Source: Xylanibacter ruminicola
GTDB lineage: Bacteria > Bacteroidota > Bacteroidia > Bacteroidales > Bacteroidaceae
DNA length: 64,000 nt
Direction: 5' to 3'
NCBI GenBank assembly: GCA_015060625.1
Contig: SUYC01000015.1
Location: 17,533 to 81,532, forward strand
Under the pieces are notes generated by a model. That model ran no database searches and was not told the origin of the DNA. It saw nothing but the letters and a program-made list of their open reading frames with translations. A program made the translations under genes and the position numbers. The first letter of the stretch is position 1, and the number at the start of each line of letters is the position of its first letter. This document shows positions 9,792 through 19,195 of the stretch, one piece after another.

Positions 9792-10619
9792 ATGGGAATT
9801 GTTATTGGTATTGATGTTGGTATTTCAACAACTAAGATTGTTGGAATCAAGAATGGCAAGGTGTCAGCCCCAATTAGCATCACAGCAGCCGATCCTATCA
9901 CGTCACTTTTTGGGGCCTTTGGCAAGTATTTGCACGATAACGACATCGACCTGAAGGATGTTGAGCAGGTGATGCTCACGGGTGTAGGTGCTGCTTATAT
10001 TGATCAGCCCATCTATGGTTTGCCAACCGCCAAAAGTGAAGAGTTTGTTGCCGATGGCTTAGGAGCCCGTTTCGAGTCTAAGCTCGACCATACCATAGTC
10101 GTTTCGATGGGAACTGGAACTTCGTTTGTGCGCTGTGATGGAAACGACATGCGTCATATAGGAGGTATTGGTGTTGGTGGTGGCACATTGGCAGGCTTGG
10201 CTCGCATTATGCTCAATACCAGTGATATCAAGCAGGTGGCCACATTGGCCAGGCACGGCAACATTCGTAATATCGACCTTACCATTGGCGACATCAGTGC
10301 GATACCCGTGCCAGGCCTTACTATGGACACCACCGCCAGTAACTTTGCAAATGCTCAGAGCGACGCTTCGAAAGAGGATATTGCAGCAGGACTTATACAC
10401 ATGGTGTTGCAATCGATAGGCTCAGCCGCCTGGTTGGCCTCGATAGGCAGCGATATTCGTGATTTTGTGCTCATAGGCAACCTTTCTTTGCTGCCCCAGT
10501 GTAAAGAGGTGTTCCCTGCTTTGGAAACGCTTTATGATATTCGCTTCCATATCCCCAAGTACTCCCAGTACTGCACTGCCATTGGTGCTGCTCTCGATTA
10601 CACCTCAAATCGTAAATAG
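9792..10619 (+). CDS. coaW: Type II pantothenate kinase
   Basis: First step of coenzyme A synthesis, of the eukaryotic/staphylococcal-like PanK-II family in the actin-like fold. Visible: GIDVGISTTKIVGI (phosphate 1, residues 5-18), VVSMGTGTSFV near residue 104 and GGIGVGGGTLAGLA near 118. The C-terminal CTAIGAAL closes the nucleotide site. The 275 aa length is normal. It lies downstream of the tRNA terminator; no clear promoter was seen in the 35-base gap. It converges on the efflux operon. Confidence 0.88.
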   Translation: MGIVIGIDVGISTTKIVGIKNGKVSAPISITAADPITSLFGAFGKYLHDNDIDLKDVEQVMLTGVGAAYIDQPIYGLPTAKSEEFVADGLGARFESKLDHTIVVSMGTGTSFVRCDGNDMRHIGGIGVGGGTLAGLARIMLNTSDIKQVATLARHGNIRNIDLTIGDISAIPVPGLTMDTTASNFANAQSDASKEDIAAGLIHMVLQSIGSAAWLASIGSDIRDFVLIGNLSLLPQCKEVFPALETLYDIRFHIPKYSQYCTAIGAALDYTSNRK

Positions 10620-10629
10620 TTAGCAGGTT

Positions 10630-12162
10630 TTAATACGCTAACTCTTTTCGCATCTCCTGTCCAAGCTTGTTCCAATATGGAATGCGCTTCAATGTAGAGC
10701 GTATGGGTTGTACATGCCACAGCATGAGTAGCAGCATGAACATACAGCCCATCAGGCATGTCGTGCCATACAGGTATTTTATGGCCAACATGATGCTTTG
10801 TGGGGCATCTATCATCAGTCCGCGTGCAAAGTTGTCGGCTGTTTGGTAGTGCAGCAGATGACTGTATATGCCACTGCTAATACTATCTACCACGCCATTG
10901 CGGATAAAAGCTGCTATTGTTAAACTCATAAAGAAATGCTGAAATGGCATCAGCTCCTCAAGATAGATGGTGAGTACGCAAAAGAAGATGGCGTAGCCAA
11001 AAGTACGCACAAATGTTGGTATATAAAGTCGCTCGATGTTCAGTTCGGGTGTGATGTAGAAGTACATCATCACCTGATAAGTCAGCATCAGTGCAAAGCC
11101 GATGGTGAGCAAAGGTGTGTACTTCAGGTGTAACATCTTCATCCACCATAAACAAAACAAACAGCCGCTTACTGATCCTATCCACCCTATGATGCTGAAC
11201 TGTGACGAGGTGAGCATGCCGTAGTGCAAGATGCTTCCTGTGAATACGCTCTCTAGAGCGTTGTGGGTTGAGTTCATCCACTCTTCAACCACAAAGAAGA
11301 ACAGAATAGCAGCCAAAGTTTTATACTTAAAGGCGCGTGGGTCGATATACGGATGGTGTATATGCGTCATGCGTTTCCAGGCAAAGCATGCCGTGATGGG
11401 TAGTGTGCAAGCCACCGTGCGCCACATCCGCGAGTCGCTCCAGTTGTAGTACTCGCCATAAGTAAACAGCCAGATAACCTGGAGTACTGTTGCCGACCAT
11501 AGTAGCAGGCCCAGCCAGTCGATAGCTAAAAACGGCAAGGGGCGCATAAAACGGAAATGCTGCGTACAGGTATAGATAAATATCAGTACCATCAGCAGCA
11601 GACTCACAATAAAATACTGCATGGCATGATAGTTCTCGCAGTAAAAGCTAAGTTGCTGCGATAGCCAACCGGCAATACTCATGTCTCCCAATATGACGAT
11701 GTAGAGCAACGGAAAAAATATCTCAAAGTCGCGCTTGGGCGTCATCCACAGTTGTATGTTGCTAAAGCACTCAAAGGTGGCCATCAGCTTCATAAAGCAG
11801 CATGCGTAGGAGAGTACGCAGAGGATGGGTATCGACTCGGTGAACAGCGATAGTAGGATACACAGTATCATGCCTGAGACTGAGAATAACAGTAGCGAGC
11901 GGTTGGTGAAGCGAAACTTCAAACGGAATAGTATGGGGAATGGCATGGCCACACCTACCACGCCGCATAAAAAGATGAAGGTGGCATCCTCACGCATAAT
12001 GCTTAGTGCTCCCATCATCTGGTGCATATTGCCCATGTAGGTAACGTTTACCAACTGAAATATCACGGCAAACAGCAGGTATATCCACGGTTGAAGCGCC
12101 TTGGGCACAAATGGTTTCATCATGGGCATCGCAAACGGACGCCCTATCATTGGATCGGCCAT
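10630..12162 (-). CDS. MFS drug transporter, DHA2/EmrB-like
   Basis: 510 aa with about 14 hydrophobic segments, the size and topology of the EmrB branch of the major facilitator superfamily, which drives proton-coupled efflux. It lacks a crisp DHA2 motif C, so the substrate cannot be named. It starts one base after the fusion-protein gene stops, and follows that gene and the outer-membrane channel gene in one operon, so the three should form an envelope-spanning pump. The C-terminal codons form a small hairpin with the end of the convergent kinase gene. Confidence 0.8.
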   Translation of the reverse strand: MADPMIGRPFAMPMMKPFVPKALQPWIYLLFAVIFQLVNVTYMGNMHQMMGALSIMREDATFIFLCGVVGVAMPFPILFRLKFRFTNRSLLLFSVSGMILCILLSLFTESIPILCVLSYACCFMKLMATFECFSNIQLWMTPKRDFEIFFPLLYIVILGDMSIAGWLSQQLSFYCENYHAMQYFIVSLLLMVLIFIYTCTQHFRFMRPLPFLAIDWLGLLLWSATVLQVIWLFTYGEYYNWSDSRMWRTVACTLPITACFAWKRMTHIHHPYIDPRAFKYKTLAAILFFFVVEEWMNSTHNALESVFTGSILHYGMLTSSQFSIIGWIGSVSGCLFCLWWMKMLHLKYTPLLTIGFALMLTYQVMMYFYITPELNIERLYIPTFVRTFGYAIFFCVLTIYLEELMPFQHFFMSLTIAAFIRNGVVDSISSGIYSHLLHYQTADNFARGLMIDAPQSIMLAIKYLYGTTCLMGCMFMLLLMLWHVQPIRSTLKRIPYWNKLGQEMRKELAY

Positions 12163-12163
12163 A

Positions 12164-13201
12164 TCAATAATCTACCTCACATTCTACATTTAACCCTGAC
12201 AGCAGACGTTTTACATCGGTCTTGTTATTATCCTCGGTCAGCTCTATGCGTACTGGCACGCGCTGTTCTACTTTTACAAAATTTCCTGTTGCGTTATCTA
12301 CAGGCATATTGCTGTAGCTTGCACCGCTGGCTGCCGAAATGCTTTTTACCACTCCTTTGAAGGTGACACCTGGAATGGCGTCGGCCTCAAACTCAACTGC
12401 GGCCCCCACGCTTATATGATGCATCTGACTTTCACGATAGTTGGCGATGACCCATACTGTGTTCTGATCGATGACATTCACCAGCAACTGTCCGGGCTGA
12501 ACCAATTGTCCTACGTGTATGTCCTTTCTACCGATATAACCGTCGCAAGGTGCTGTAATAACGGTATAACTGAGGTTCAGACGTGCCAGATTCAACTGCG
12601 CTTCGGCTACACTCTCGTTGGCTGCCGACTGTCCTAGGCGCTGCTGCTGTTCGCCCAGCACCATATGGGTGGCCTGCTGTCTGTTACGTGCAGCCTCGTA
12701 TCTGGCGCGTGCAGCCTCGTATTGTGCCTTTACATGATCGTATTGCTGTCGGGTTACTGCCTCCTTTTGTAGCAGCTGCTCAAAGCGATGATAGTCTTTT
12801 TGGGCGTTCTCCATCTGTATGCGGGCTTCATCGATGCCTGCCGATGCCACACGCACGTTGCTTTGTGTGGTACTCATACCAGCCGATACTGCAGATGTGC
12901 CACTCTTTTGTCCCTTTACGCCAGCCTCGGCCTGTGCCAATGCCAATCGGAATTCGGCATCTTCGATAACTACCAGTGTGTCACCCTTATGTACAAACTG
13001 AAATTCATCAAATCTTATCTCTTTGATAAAGCCTGGCACACGGGTGTTTACTGGCGACAAGTGGCGATGCACCATTGCGTTGTCGGTATATTCGGTAGAG
13101 CCTAAGTGCACAAAACGGCTGCATACAAAAATAAAACCCAGCACCATCAGTGCCACTACTACTACATTATAAGCTCTTAATGCTTGTTTTCTCTTATTCA
13201 T
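12164..13201 (-). CDS. Membrane fusion protein, HlyD/EmrA family
   Basis: Periplasmic adaptor linking the MFS pump to the outer-membrane channel. 345 aa: one N-terminal membrane anchor (residues 8-30), a split biotinyl-lipoyl domain (VNTRVPGFIKEIRFDE and YTVITAPCDGYIGR), a long alpha-helical hairpin between them rich in Glu, Ala and Gln (about 85-210), and a beta-barrel domain with VWVIANYRESQ. The lipoyl motif around APCDGYI is diagnostic. Confidence 0.88.
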   Translation of the reverse strand: MNKRKQALRAYNVVVVALMVLGFIFVCSRFVHLGSTEYTDNAMVHRHLSPVNTRVPGFIKEIRFDEFQFVHKGDTLVVIEDAEFRLALAQAEAGVKGQKSGTSAVSAGMSTTQSNVRVASAGIDEARIQMENAQKDYHRFEQLLQKEAVTRQQYDHVKAQYEAARARYEAARNRQQATHMVLGEQQQRLGQSAANESVAEAQLNLARLNLSYTVITAPCDGYIGRKDIHVGQLVQPGQLLVNVIDQNTVWVIANYRESQMHHISVGAAVEFEADAIPGVTFKGVVKSISAASGASYSNMPVDNATGNFVKVEQRVPVRIELTEDNNKTDVKRLLSGLNVECEVDY

Positions 13202-13221
13202 AATTTTCTATTTTTACTATT

Positions 13222-14532
13222 TTACAGTTCTCCTGCAATAAACTTCATTTTATAATACGCGTAGGCGATATTGATGCGTGCATCGGCCTCGCTCAGCTCT
13301 GCGTCGAGCTTCATGTTACTGGCGTCGATCATATCTGTGATGAGTGCCAACTGATTCAGGTAGCGGTCGTTCACCACCTGATAGTTCTCTTGGGCTAGTT
13401 GTACGCTCTTTTGTTGTGTTTCCAACTCGATATAGCTTTGCAGATAGTTGGTGTAAGCTGCCTGCACCTGATTGTTAAGCTGCTCGGCTACAACGGCTTT
13501 CTGTTCGGCGGTTGCCAACTGATGCAACTTGGCCTGTTGCAGCTTTTTATTGCTTTTAAACAGCGATGAGAGCGAGTACTGTACGCCTACTCCCACAAAC
13601 CAGATGTTCAGGTTTTTGTTGATGGGGGGCAGTTCAAAGGTGATGGGGCCGTTAAAGTTGTTCTGCGCAACGATAGCTACTTTGGGCAGGAGCTCGCTCT
13701 TAGCTAGGCGTACCTGTTGCTGTGCCATTTGTTCGCTCACACTTGCCATCTGCAACTGTGGACTAACGGCTTCGGCTGTTGTTTGCCAGTGGACCTCGCT
13801 CTCTTTATTAAATAAGGTGGTAGTCACATCGTCGGTGGGCTCAATCATCTGTGCTTCGCTAATGCCTAGTGTATTGCTCAACTGGTGGTTTATAATCTTG
13901 CGTGTGTTCTGCAGTTTAACCAGATTCAGACGCAACGTTTCCATTTGCATTTCGTAGCGTGTGATGTCGTTTTTTAGCGCCACGCCCTGCTCGTGCTTCT
14001 CGCGTATGTTGTCAATCAGCTTTTGCGTAAGGGCTATGTTGCTTTGTAACACCTGCTCGCGGTGAGCTGTCTTCTGCAAGTCAAGATATTGGCTCAATGC
14101 TACAAAACGCTGATTCTGTTCGTTCAGTGCCAGTCCCAGCGAAGCTTGTTCCACCCCTAGTTCTGCCATTCTGATACCTGTAGTGATGGCACCGCCGGCA
14201 TAGATGGTTTGCTGTGCATCTACCACAAACTGATTGCCAAAATGGGGGGATGCCAGGTTCTGCCAATCGCTGAAATCGCGGTCGGCCATCAGTGCATTAC
14301 CCATGTAGCTGGCGCTCAGTTGTGCATTTACGTCTGGCAGTTGCTGACTCTTAGCAGCCTTCAGTCCCTCTTGTGCAGCAGCTACCGTGGTTCTGCTGGC
14401 TTTGATACTCTTGTTGTTTGTGCTAATTAGCCTGAATAGCTCATCAATCCCCATCTTGCGAGTGTTCTGAGCCTCGGCTGATACTGTAAAGGCGATTGCT
14501 ATCGCCGTCATCCAAAAAAACTTCTTTTTCAT
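13222..14532 (-). CDS. Outer-membrane efflux protein, TolC family
   Basis: 436 aa from the start MKKKFFWMTAIAIAF, which gives a clean signal peptide ending SAEAQ. An upstream ATG at 14586 lies before the predicted transcription start and is rejected. Two repeated OEP domains with long Gln/Ala-rich coiled helices are visible, e.g. TVAAAQEGLKAAKSQQLPDVNA and the second-half QVRLAKSELLPKVAIVAQ equivalent. First gene of the three-gene efflux operon, divergent from the AraC regulator that probably controls it. Confidence 0.88.
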   Translation of the reverse strand: MKKKFFWMTAIAIAFTVSAEAQNTRKMGIDELFRLISTNNKSIKASRTTVAAAQEGLKAAKSQQLPDVNAQLSASYMGNALMADRDFSDWQNLASPHFGNQFVVDAQQTIYAGGAITTGIRMAELGVEQASLGLALNEQNQRFVALSQYLDLQKTAHREQVLQSNIALTQKLIDNIREKHEQGVALKNDITRYEMQMETLRLNLVKLQNTRKIINHQLSNTLGISEAQMIEPTDDVTTTLFNKESEVHWQTTAEAVSPQLQMASVSEQMAQQQVRLAKSELLPKVAIVAQNNFNGPITFELPPINKNLNIWFVGVGVQYSLSSLFKSNKKLQQAKLHQLATAEQKAVVAEQLNNQVQAAYTNYLQSYIELETQQKSVQLAQENYQVVNDRYLNQLALITDMIDASNMKLDAELSEADARINIAYAYYKMKFIAGEL

Positions 14533-14553
14533 GTTATTTCTCAAATTCGCGTG

Positions 14554-14587
14554 CAAAGGTACGACGTTTTTTTGATACGTTTGCAAA
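14554..14587 (-). promoter_or_regulatory. Promoter of the efflux operon
   Basis: On the minus strand TTTG (14584-14587) is followed by TACCTTTG (14554-14561) with a 22-base spacer, slightly long. It almost abuts the divergent AraC-gene promoter, so one bound regulator could affect both. Confidence 0.65.
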
Positions 14588-14603
14588 CAAAAATACGTCA
14601 GAA

Positions 14604-14635
14604 TTTGTCAATTTGGGAAATAAATACTACTTTTG
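14604..14635 (+). promoter_or_regulatory. Promoter of the AraC-type regulator gene
   Basis: TTTG 14604-14607, 20 bases, TACTTTTG 14628-14635. The expected start of transcription coincides with the ATG at 14640, implying a leaderless or nearly leaderless message. Confidence 0.7.
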
Positions 14636-14639
14636 CAGC

Positions 14640-15449
14640 ATGAATAGTGTATTTCTTGGGAAAATTACCCCTGCCACCATCGATAGTCAGGTGCATGTTA
14701 TCGATCATGGTTCCATTCTGTATTCGCAGTCTGGTACAGCCCGTGTAAGCATCAATTTCGACAGTTGGCAGTTGCAGGGGCACGATGTTCTCATTTTCTT
14801 TCCTGGCGATGTGGTAAAATGGGAAGTGATGGACGATAACTTTAGTGCCTTTGTTATTCGTTATAGCCACGATATTCTACGTGCAGCCAGTTTAAATATC
14901 GAGCATGTGGTGTATGAGCAGTTGCGAGCTGATCGTCGCTGTGGTTATCGCGAGCTTATTGATGAGGTGGTTCATAGTATGTTTCGTATCTTCAATTTTT
15001 ATTTTACACAAGAGCACTATAGCCTTACCGATCGTATAGTAACTTTGCACCTACAAGCTTTTTTCTTAGGTTTCTATGATTATCTGCAGGCCAACCCTCG
15101 TCATAATAACCAAGATAAGGGCACGCAGCGTACCGAGGAACTGTTTGGCAAGTTCATGCAACTGTTGGAGAATGATTTCAGGCAGGGACATGAGGTTAAC
15201 TACTATGCCAATCGTATGTGTATCACCCGTAAATACTTAGGTGTTATTGTTAAGGGAAAGACCGGTTTTTCGCCTAAGCATATCATCGACGAATACCTGA
15301 TGCTTCACCTGAAGCTTACTATGCGTACTTCAAAAGCCAGCCTTAAGCAGATTGCTGCCGATTACCATTTTGCCGACCAGAGTGCCTTAACCCGCTATTT
15401 CAAATCGCATGCAGGCCTATCGCCTCAGCAGTTCAGAGGTGAATCATAA
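14640..15449 (+). CDS. AraC-family transcriptional regulator
   Basis: 269 aa from ATG 14640 (MNSVFLGKITPATID). The N-terminal cupin-like sensor half contains HDVLIFFPGDVVKWEV. The C-terminal double helix-turn-helix contains YANRMCITRKYLGVIVK, SPKHIIDEYLMLHLK and IAADYHFADQSALTRYFK, then GLSPQQFR, the usual AraC ending. It is transcribed away from the efflux operon and probably regulates it. A longer in-frame start upstream is rejected because it precedes the promoter. Confidence 0.88.
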   Translation: MNSVFLGKITPATIDSQVHVIDHGSILYSQSGTARVSINFDSWQLQGHDVLIFFPGDVVKWEVMDDNFSAFVIRYSHDILRAASLNIEHVVYEQLRADRRCGYRELIDEVVHSMFRIFNFYFTQEHYSLTDRIVTLHLQAFFLGFYDYLQANPRHNNQDKGTQRTEELFGKFMQLLENDFRQGHEVNYYANRMCITRKYLGVIVKGKTGFSPKHIIDEYLMLHLKLTMRTSKASLKQIAADYHFADQSALTRYFKSHAGLSPQQFRGES

Positions 15450-15522
15450 GCCGAGCGCCAGGCCAAGCGCGACGCCAAAAAAACAAACAAAAAGTCGTTT
15501 TTGTTTTTTTAGCGCCAATAAC

Positions 15523-15553
15523 TTGCAACTTTCAAATATCTTTCGTATATTTG
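15523..15553 (+). promoter_or_regulatory. Promoter of the OmpA-type gene cluster
   Basis: TTG 15523-15525, 20 bases, TATATTTG 15546-15553. A1/T-rich palindromic sequence at 15478-15510 just upstream (A7CA3CA5 then T5GT7) may terminate the regulator transcript. Confidence 0.65.
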
Positions 15554-15601
15554 CCCCAATTCTAATCGTTAGCATATTATTTATACTAAAACTAAAAGCT
15601 T

Positions 15602-16873
15602 ATGAAAAAACTATTATTACTATTGTTGGCTATGGTTGCTTTTAGTGCAACGGCCGATGCGCAGGGCTTTCTGAAGAAGCTAAAGGATAAAGCCCTCGAA
15701 AAAGCAAAAGACAAGATTGAGAACAAGGTTGAGCGCACCGTTGATAAGGAGATGGATGCAGTGCTCGACGGTAAAAAGGGCCAGAAAAACTCGAAAGCTA
15801 AAAACCAGGCCGACGATGCCGAAGCGGTCGACGACACCCCCGATGCCGTAGGTCAGAACCAGAAGAGCGACTTTGTTCGTGGTAGCGTCATTCTGTTCCA
15901 AGACGACTTCGCTAACGAACAGATGGGTGAGTTCCCCTCAAAATGGGATGTCAGTGATGGTAGCTTGGAGACAGCCTCTATTAATGGTAAGAAGTATGCG
16001 CATAGTAATGCCCCCGACTCACGATTCTCGCCGCTGATGGAGAATATGAAGTCGTACCTGCCCGATGTGTTCACCCTCGAGTGGGATGAGTTCTTCTGTA
16101 AGGCTGGCGAAATCCCCGATTTCCCCGTCGAGTTCCAGTTCCTTGATGCAAGTGGCAACCAAACGGGCCATATCTATCTGCGCTATCGCCCAGGTAACCC
16201 CGATTGTTACGGCAACTATACCTTTAAGAAAGGTGGTGGTGTCGATCAGAATGTTGGTGGCAGTTTAGATTGGGATCATTTAGCAAAATTTACCAAGGTA
16301 GGTCAGTGGAACCACTTTGCCATTTCGTTCAACAAGCGCGCCTTTAAATTCTACCTCAACGGTAATCGCATCATCAATCTGCCTAATGTAGCTGCCCCCG
16401 CTCGTTTCGAGTTCATTATCCAGGACGAGAATCCCTATCGAGGTGTAGCTAATGTGGTGCTTGCCAAAGGTGCTGTTGAGCTCTATCAGCGTCAGGCTAC
16501 CGATCTCTCTGCCGTTGAGAAAGCCATCGCCGAGACGGGTAAGTTCGTCACCAATAACATCCTGTTCGAGACGGGCAAGGCTACCCTGAAGCCCGAGTCG
16601 ATGGAAGAGATTCAGAAGGTGGCCGACTATATGAAGAAGAACCCCAGTGTGCGTTTCGAGGTGCAGGGCCATACCGATAATCAGGGCTCCGATAAAATCA
16701 ACGATCCCCTTTCGCAGCAGCGTGCCGAGGCCGTTGTAAAAGCCCTTGCTCAGTTAGGTTGCGACGAGTTCAACCTCCGTGCCGTAGGCAAAGGCAGTCA
16801 CGAACCCGTAGCCGATAACAAGACCGATGCCGGTCGTGCCAAGAACCGCCGTGTAGAGTTTATTAAGAAATAA
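15602..16873 (+). CDS. Exported OmpA-family protein with a LamG-like middle domain
   Basis: 423 aa. Signal peptide MKKLLLLLLAMVAFSATADA, then a Lys/Asp/Glu-rich helical segment (residues 20-85). A beta-rich middle region (about 95-300) opens with VILFQDDFANEQMGEFPSKW, as in concanavalin-like/LamG folds. The C-terminal OmpA domain has ILFETGKATLKPES and VQGHTDNQGSDKIND, which anchor to peptidoglycan. It is the first of three genes at 12- and 1-base spacing. It probably links the outer envelope to the wall; the ligand of the middle domain is unknown. Confidence 0.8.
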   Translation: MKKLLLLLLAMVAFSATADAQGFLKKLKDKALEKAKDKIENKVERTVDKEMDAVLDGKKGQKNSKAKNQADDAEAVDDTPDAVGQNQKSDFVRGSVILFQDDFANEQMGEFPSKWDVSDGSLETASINGKKYAHSNAPDSRFSPLMENMKSYLPDVFTLEWDEFFCKAGEIPDFPVEFQFLDASGNQTGHIYLRYRPGNPDCYGNYTFKKGGGVDQNVGGSLDWDHLAKFTKVGQWNHFAISFNKRAFKFYLNGNRIINLPNVAAPARFEFIIQDENPYRGVANVVLAKGAVELYQRQATDLSAVEKAIAETGKFVTNNILFETGKATLKPESMEEIQKVADYMKKNPSVRFEVQGHTDNQGSDKINDPLSQQRAEAVVKALAQLGCDEFNLRAVGKGSHEPVADNKTDAGRAKNRRVEFIKK

Positions 16874-16884
16874 CAAGTACCGAT

Positions 16885-18486
16885 ATGAAAAAACACTTAG
16901 TAATGCTGGCTGCCTTGCTCATGATGGGCACAGCAGGCGCCAATGCTCAGGGATTTCTGGGCAAACTAAAACAAAAGGCACAGCAAGCCGTTATCGGTAA
17001 AAAAGCAACTGCCGAGATAAGCGAGGCTGTGCAGGACGAGAGCGATGAGCCTGCCGACCCATCTAAGTTGGCTGTGGCCGCTGGCGACGATATCGTGCCT
17101 AAGCGTAAAACCCCTACAGTTACGTGGGATGGAACCTTTACCCCCTCATCGGCCTCGTCGGCTTCGGCTTTGATGGCCGAACTGCCACAGTTGCCATCGG
17201 CCGAGAAGATGGCCCGCAGCACCATGGAGGAGCGCGATGCCTATGCACTTAAGATAGCCCGCGTTGTGGCCCGTGCCGAGCAGTTGCAGGAGGGTGCCAA
17301 CGGATGCTCCGATGCCGATATGGAAGCCCTGCGCCAAAAGTGGGAGCGCAAAGTGCAGGATATGTTTGGCCTTACCAAAGAGGAGATGGCTATCCTGAAC
17401 GATGAGAACGCGCCCGACTCGAAGAAGGAGCCCATCCAGCAAAAAGTGATGGCTAAAATCATGGGTGGCAATGTTAACATGAGCGAGATGGAACGCTTTG
17501 AGAAGATGAGCGAGAAAGAGCAAGAGGCTTACATCAAGGCTCACCCCGATTTTGTACAGAAGATGCAGAAGATGGCCATGAATGCTGGCAACTTTAGCAA
17601 GCAGATGCAGCAAACTACAGGTGCCCTTACAGGCTATGAGGCTAAGGTGGGACAGCTGGCTCAAAACTTTGCTAAGGTGATTACGCGCGAGGCCAATCAC
17701 GATTACAGTGCCATTGGCAAAAAGTACGATAGTAAGTTGCAGAAGCTTTACGAGCAGATATGTGGTATAGATGATGCAGCCAAGATTGATGCCCTTTATG
17801 ATGAGGCTGATCAGCTGCTATACAACTATCGTTTAGAGGCTGCCAAGGAGTATCGCGCCTCGCTGCTGCGCCTGATTTCCGAGCACAAGAAGTTTGCTGC
17901 CGAATATACCCGCTTGTCGCGTGAGGTGGTTGCCAGTGGCGATCTGCCAGAATGTGCCATCGGTCGTGCCGACCTGAATAGCGTGATTGCCGTGGGCAAC
18001 ATCTTAGACCAGGCCTATAAGGATCTGCCCGAGCTGCAGGCATCGCCCGTTTGTCAGGAAACCGTCTACGAACTGCCAAAAGGCTGGACATTTGGTGCCT
18101 GGGAGTGCCGTGGCTACATTGGTGGCGTAAACGATTTTAAATCACCTGGTGGCAACTGGCCTTTGTTGGCCCAGAACGCTGAGGCTGGCGAGTATGCAGT
18201 AGTCGAGAATGGCAAGTTCCGCAAGATTAACGAGGATGAGCTGAAGGCCATTAATAAAAAGGCCGATGCCCGACTGAAGAAGGGCGCTAATTCAGGCACT
18301 AACCCACCTTATGGTGTTTATAAGAGTCGTAGTGGCAAGCGCGTTGTAGAGTACTCTAAAACGGGCGAGATTATCCTGAATGGTATGACTACCTACGCTC
18401 CAGCGGCCTTCACTGCTAACCCCGATCGTTTAGAGTGGATTATCTTCGATGAGGGTAAGATTGTAAAGTGTACTTACAAACTGTAA
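16885..18486 (+). CDS. Exported protein of unknown function
   Basis: 533 aa, no family recognised. The signal peptide (MKKHLVMLAALLMMGTAGANA) is followed by QGFLGKLKQKAQQ, which echoes QGFLKKLKDKALE at the same place in the preceding OmpA-type protein, so the two share an N-terminal module. The middle (about 100-330) is helical and charged. The C-terminal third is richer in Gly, Trp and Tyr and ends DRLEWIIFDEGKIVKCTYKL. It is cotranscribed with its neighbours. Confidence 0.65.
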   Translation: MKKHLVMLAALLMMGTAGANAQGFLGKLKQKAQQAVIGKKATAEISEAVQDESDEPADPSKLAVAAGDDIVPKRKTPTVTWDGTFTPSSASSASALMAELPQLPSAEKMARSTMEERDAYALKIARVVARAEQLQEGANGCSDADMEALRQKWERKVQDMFGLTKEEMAILNDENAPDSKKEPIQQKVMAKIMGGNVNMSEMERFEKMSEKEQEAYIKAHPDFVQKMQKMAMNAGNFSKQMQQTTGALTGYEAKVGQLAQNFAKVITREANHDYSAIGKKYDSKLQKLYEQICGIDDAAKIDALYDEADQLLYNYRLEAAKEYRASLLRLISEHKKFAAEYTRLSREVVASGDLPECAIGRADLNSVIAVGNILDQAYKDLPELQASPVCQETVYELPKGWTFGAWECRGYIGGVNDFKSPGGNWPLLAQNAEAGEYAVVENGKFRKINEDELKAINKKADARLKKGANSGTNPPYGVYKSRSGKRVVEYSKTGEIILNGMTTYAPAAFTANPDRLEWIIFDEGKIVKCTYKL

Positions 18487-18487
18487 A

Positions 18488-19195
18488 ATGGTAGGTTTGC
18501 GCTATCTCATACTGTGGTTGCTGCTCTTTATGGGCAGCACCACTGTTTTTTCCACACGTTATCAAAAAGTGTTTGGTAGCGATTGGACCTCGGCAGCACG
18601 TTATGTGGCCGATCACCACGCCGAGTGGCAGCAGGAGTTTGCGCCCTTTGGTGTGGATGCACGTTTGGCCGAGGCTATCGTGTTTCCAGAGCTTATCCGC
18701 TATTCCATGTGGCAGGACGAGATAGAGCGAGCCGCCGTTAATGGCCTTTATGTTACCAAAGGCAGCCAAGGTGCCGACTTCTCTATTGGTCGGTTCCAGA
18801 TGAAACCCTCGTTTGCCGAGCAGGTAGAGCAGGCGTGGAACCGTTCTTCGTTATCCAAGCAATACGGCTTTGTGTTCAACCTGCAGCCCAACAACCAAGC
18901 CCGTCGCTCGCGCATTCGCCGACTCTCCACCATGCAAGGCCAGTGTCGTTATCTGGCCATTTTTATCTTGTTACAACAGCAGCGCCATCCCCAGTTGTCC
19001 CGTTTGTCGCACAAGGACCAGGTGCGATTCTTAGCCACCGCCTATAACCGCTCCTTTACCGCCTCCTATAGTCAGATACGCAAAATGCAGCACCACCGCC
19101 ATTACCACACCGATGTTATCAAAACCCGTAGCACCCGCCTTTACTGCTATGCCGATATCGCGTATTACTATTTTTCCATTACATCAGCAGGATAG
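18488..19195 (+). CDS. Exported lysozyme-fold-like protein (putative transglycosylase)
   Basis: 235 aa with an N-terminal hydrophobic signal. AEAIVFPELIRYS (around residue 59) places a glutamate like the catalytic Glu of soluble lytic transglycosylases, DFSIGRFQMKP (around 97) resembles their GxxQ motif, and FLATAYNRSF (around 180) resembles the late AYN motif. The similarity is distant and is my inference. It starts one base after the previous stop. The C terminus is unusually rich in His, Tyr and Ser and overlaps the convergent ATPase gene by 28 bases. Confidence 0.6.
   Translation: MVGLRYLILWLLLFMGSTTVFSTRYQKVFGSDWTSAARYVADHHAEWQQEFAPFGVDARLAEAIVFPELIRYSMWQDEIERAAVNGLYVTKGSQGADFSIGRFQMKPSFAEQVEQAWNRSSLSKQYGFVFNLQPNNQARRSRIRRLSTMQGQCRYLAIFILLQQQRHPQLSRLSHKDQVRFLATAYNRSFTASYSQIRKMQHHRHYHTDVIKTRSTRLYCYADIAYYYFSITSAG

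Noticed and set aside
14496..14639. Extended N terminus of the AraC-type regulator
   Set aside because: The extra codons cover the divergent promoters and lack similarity to the family.
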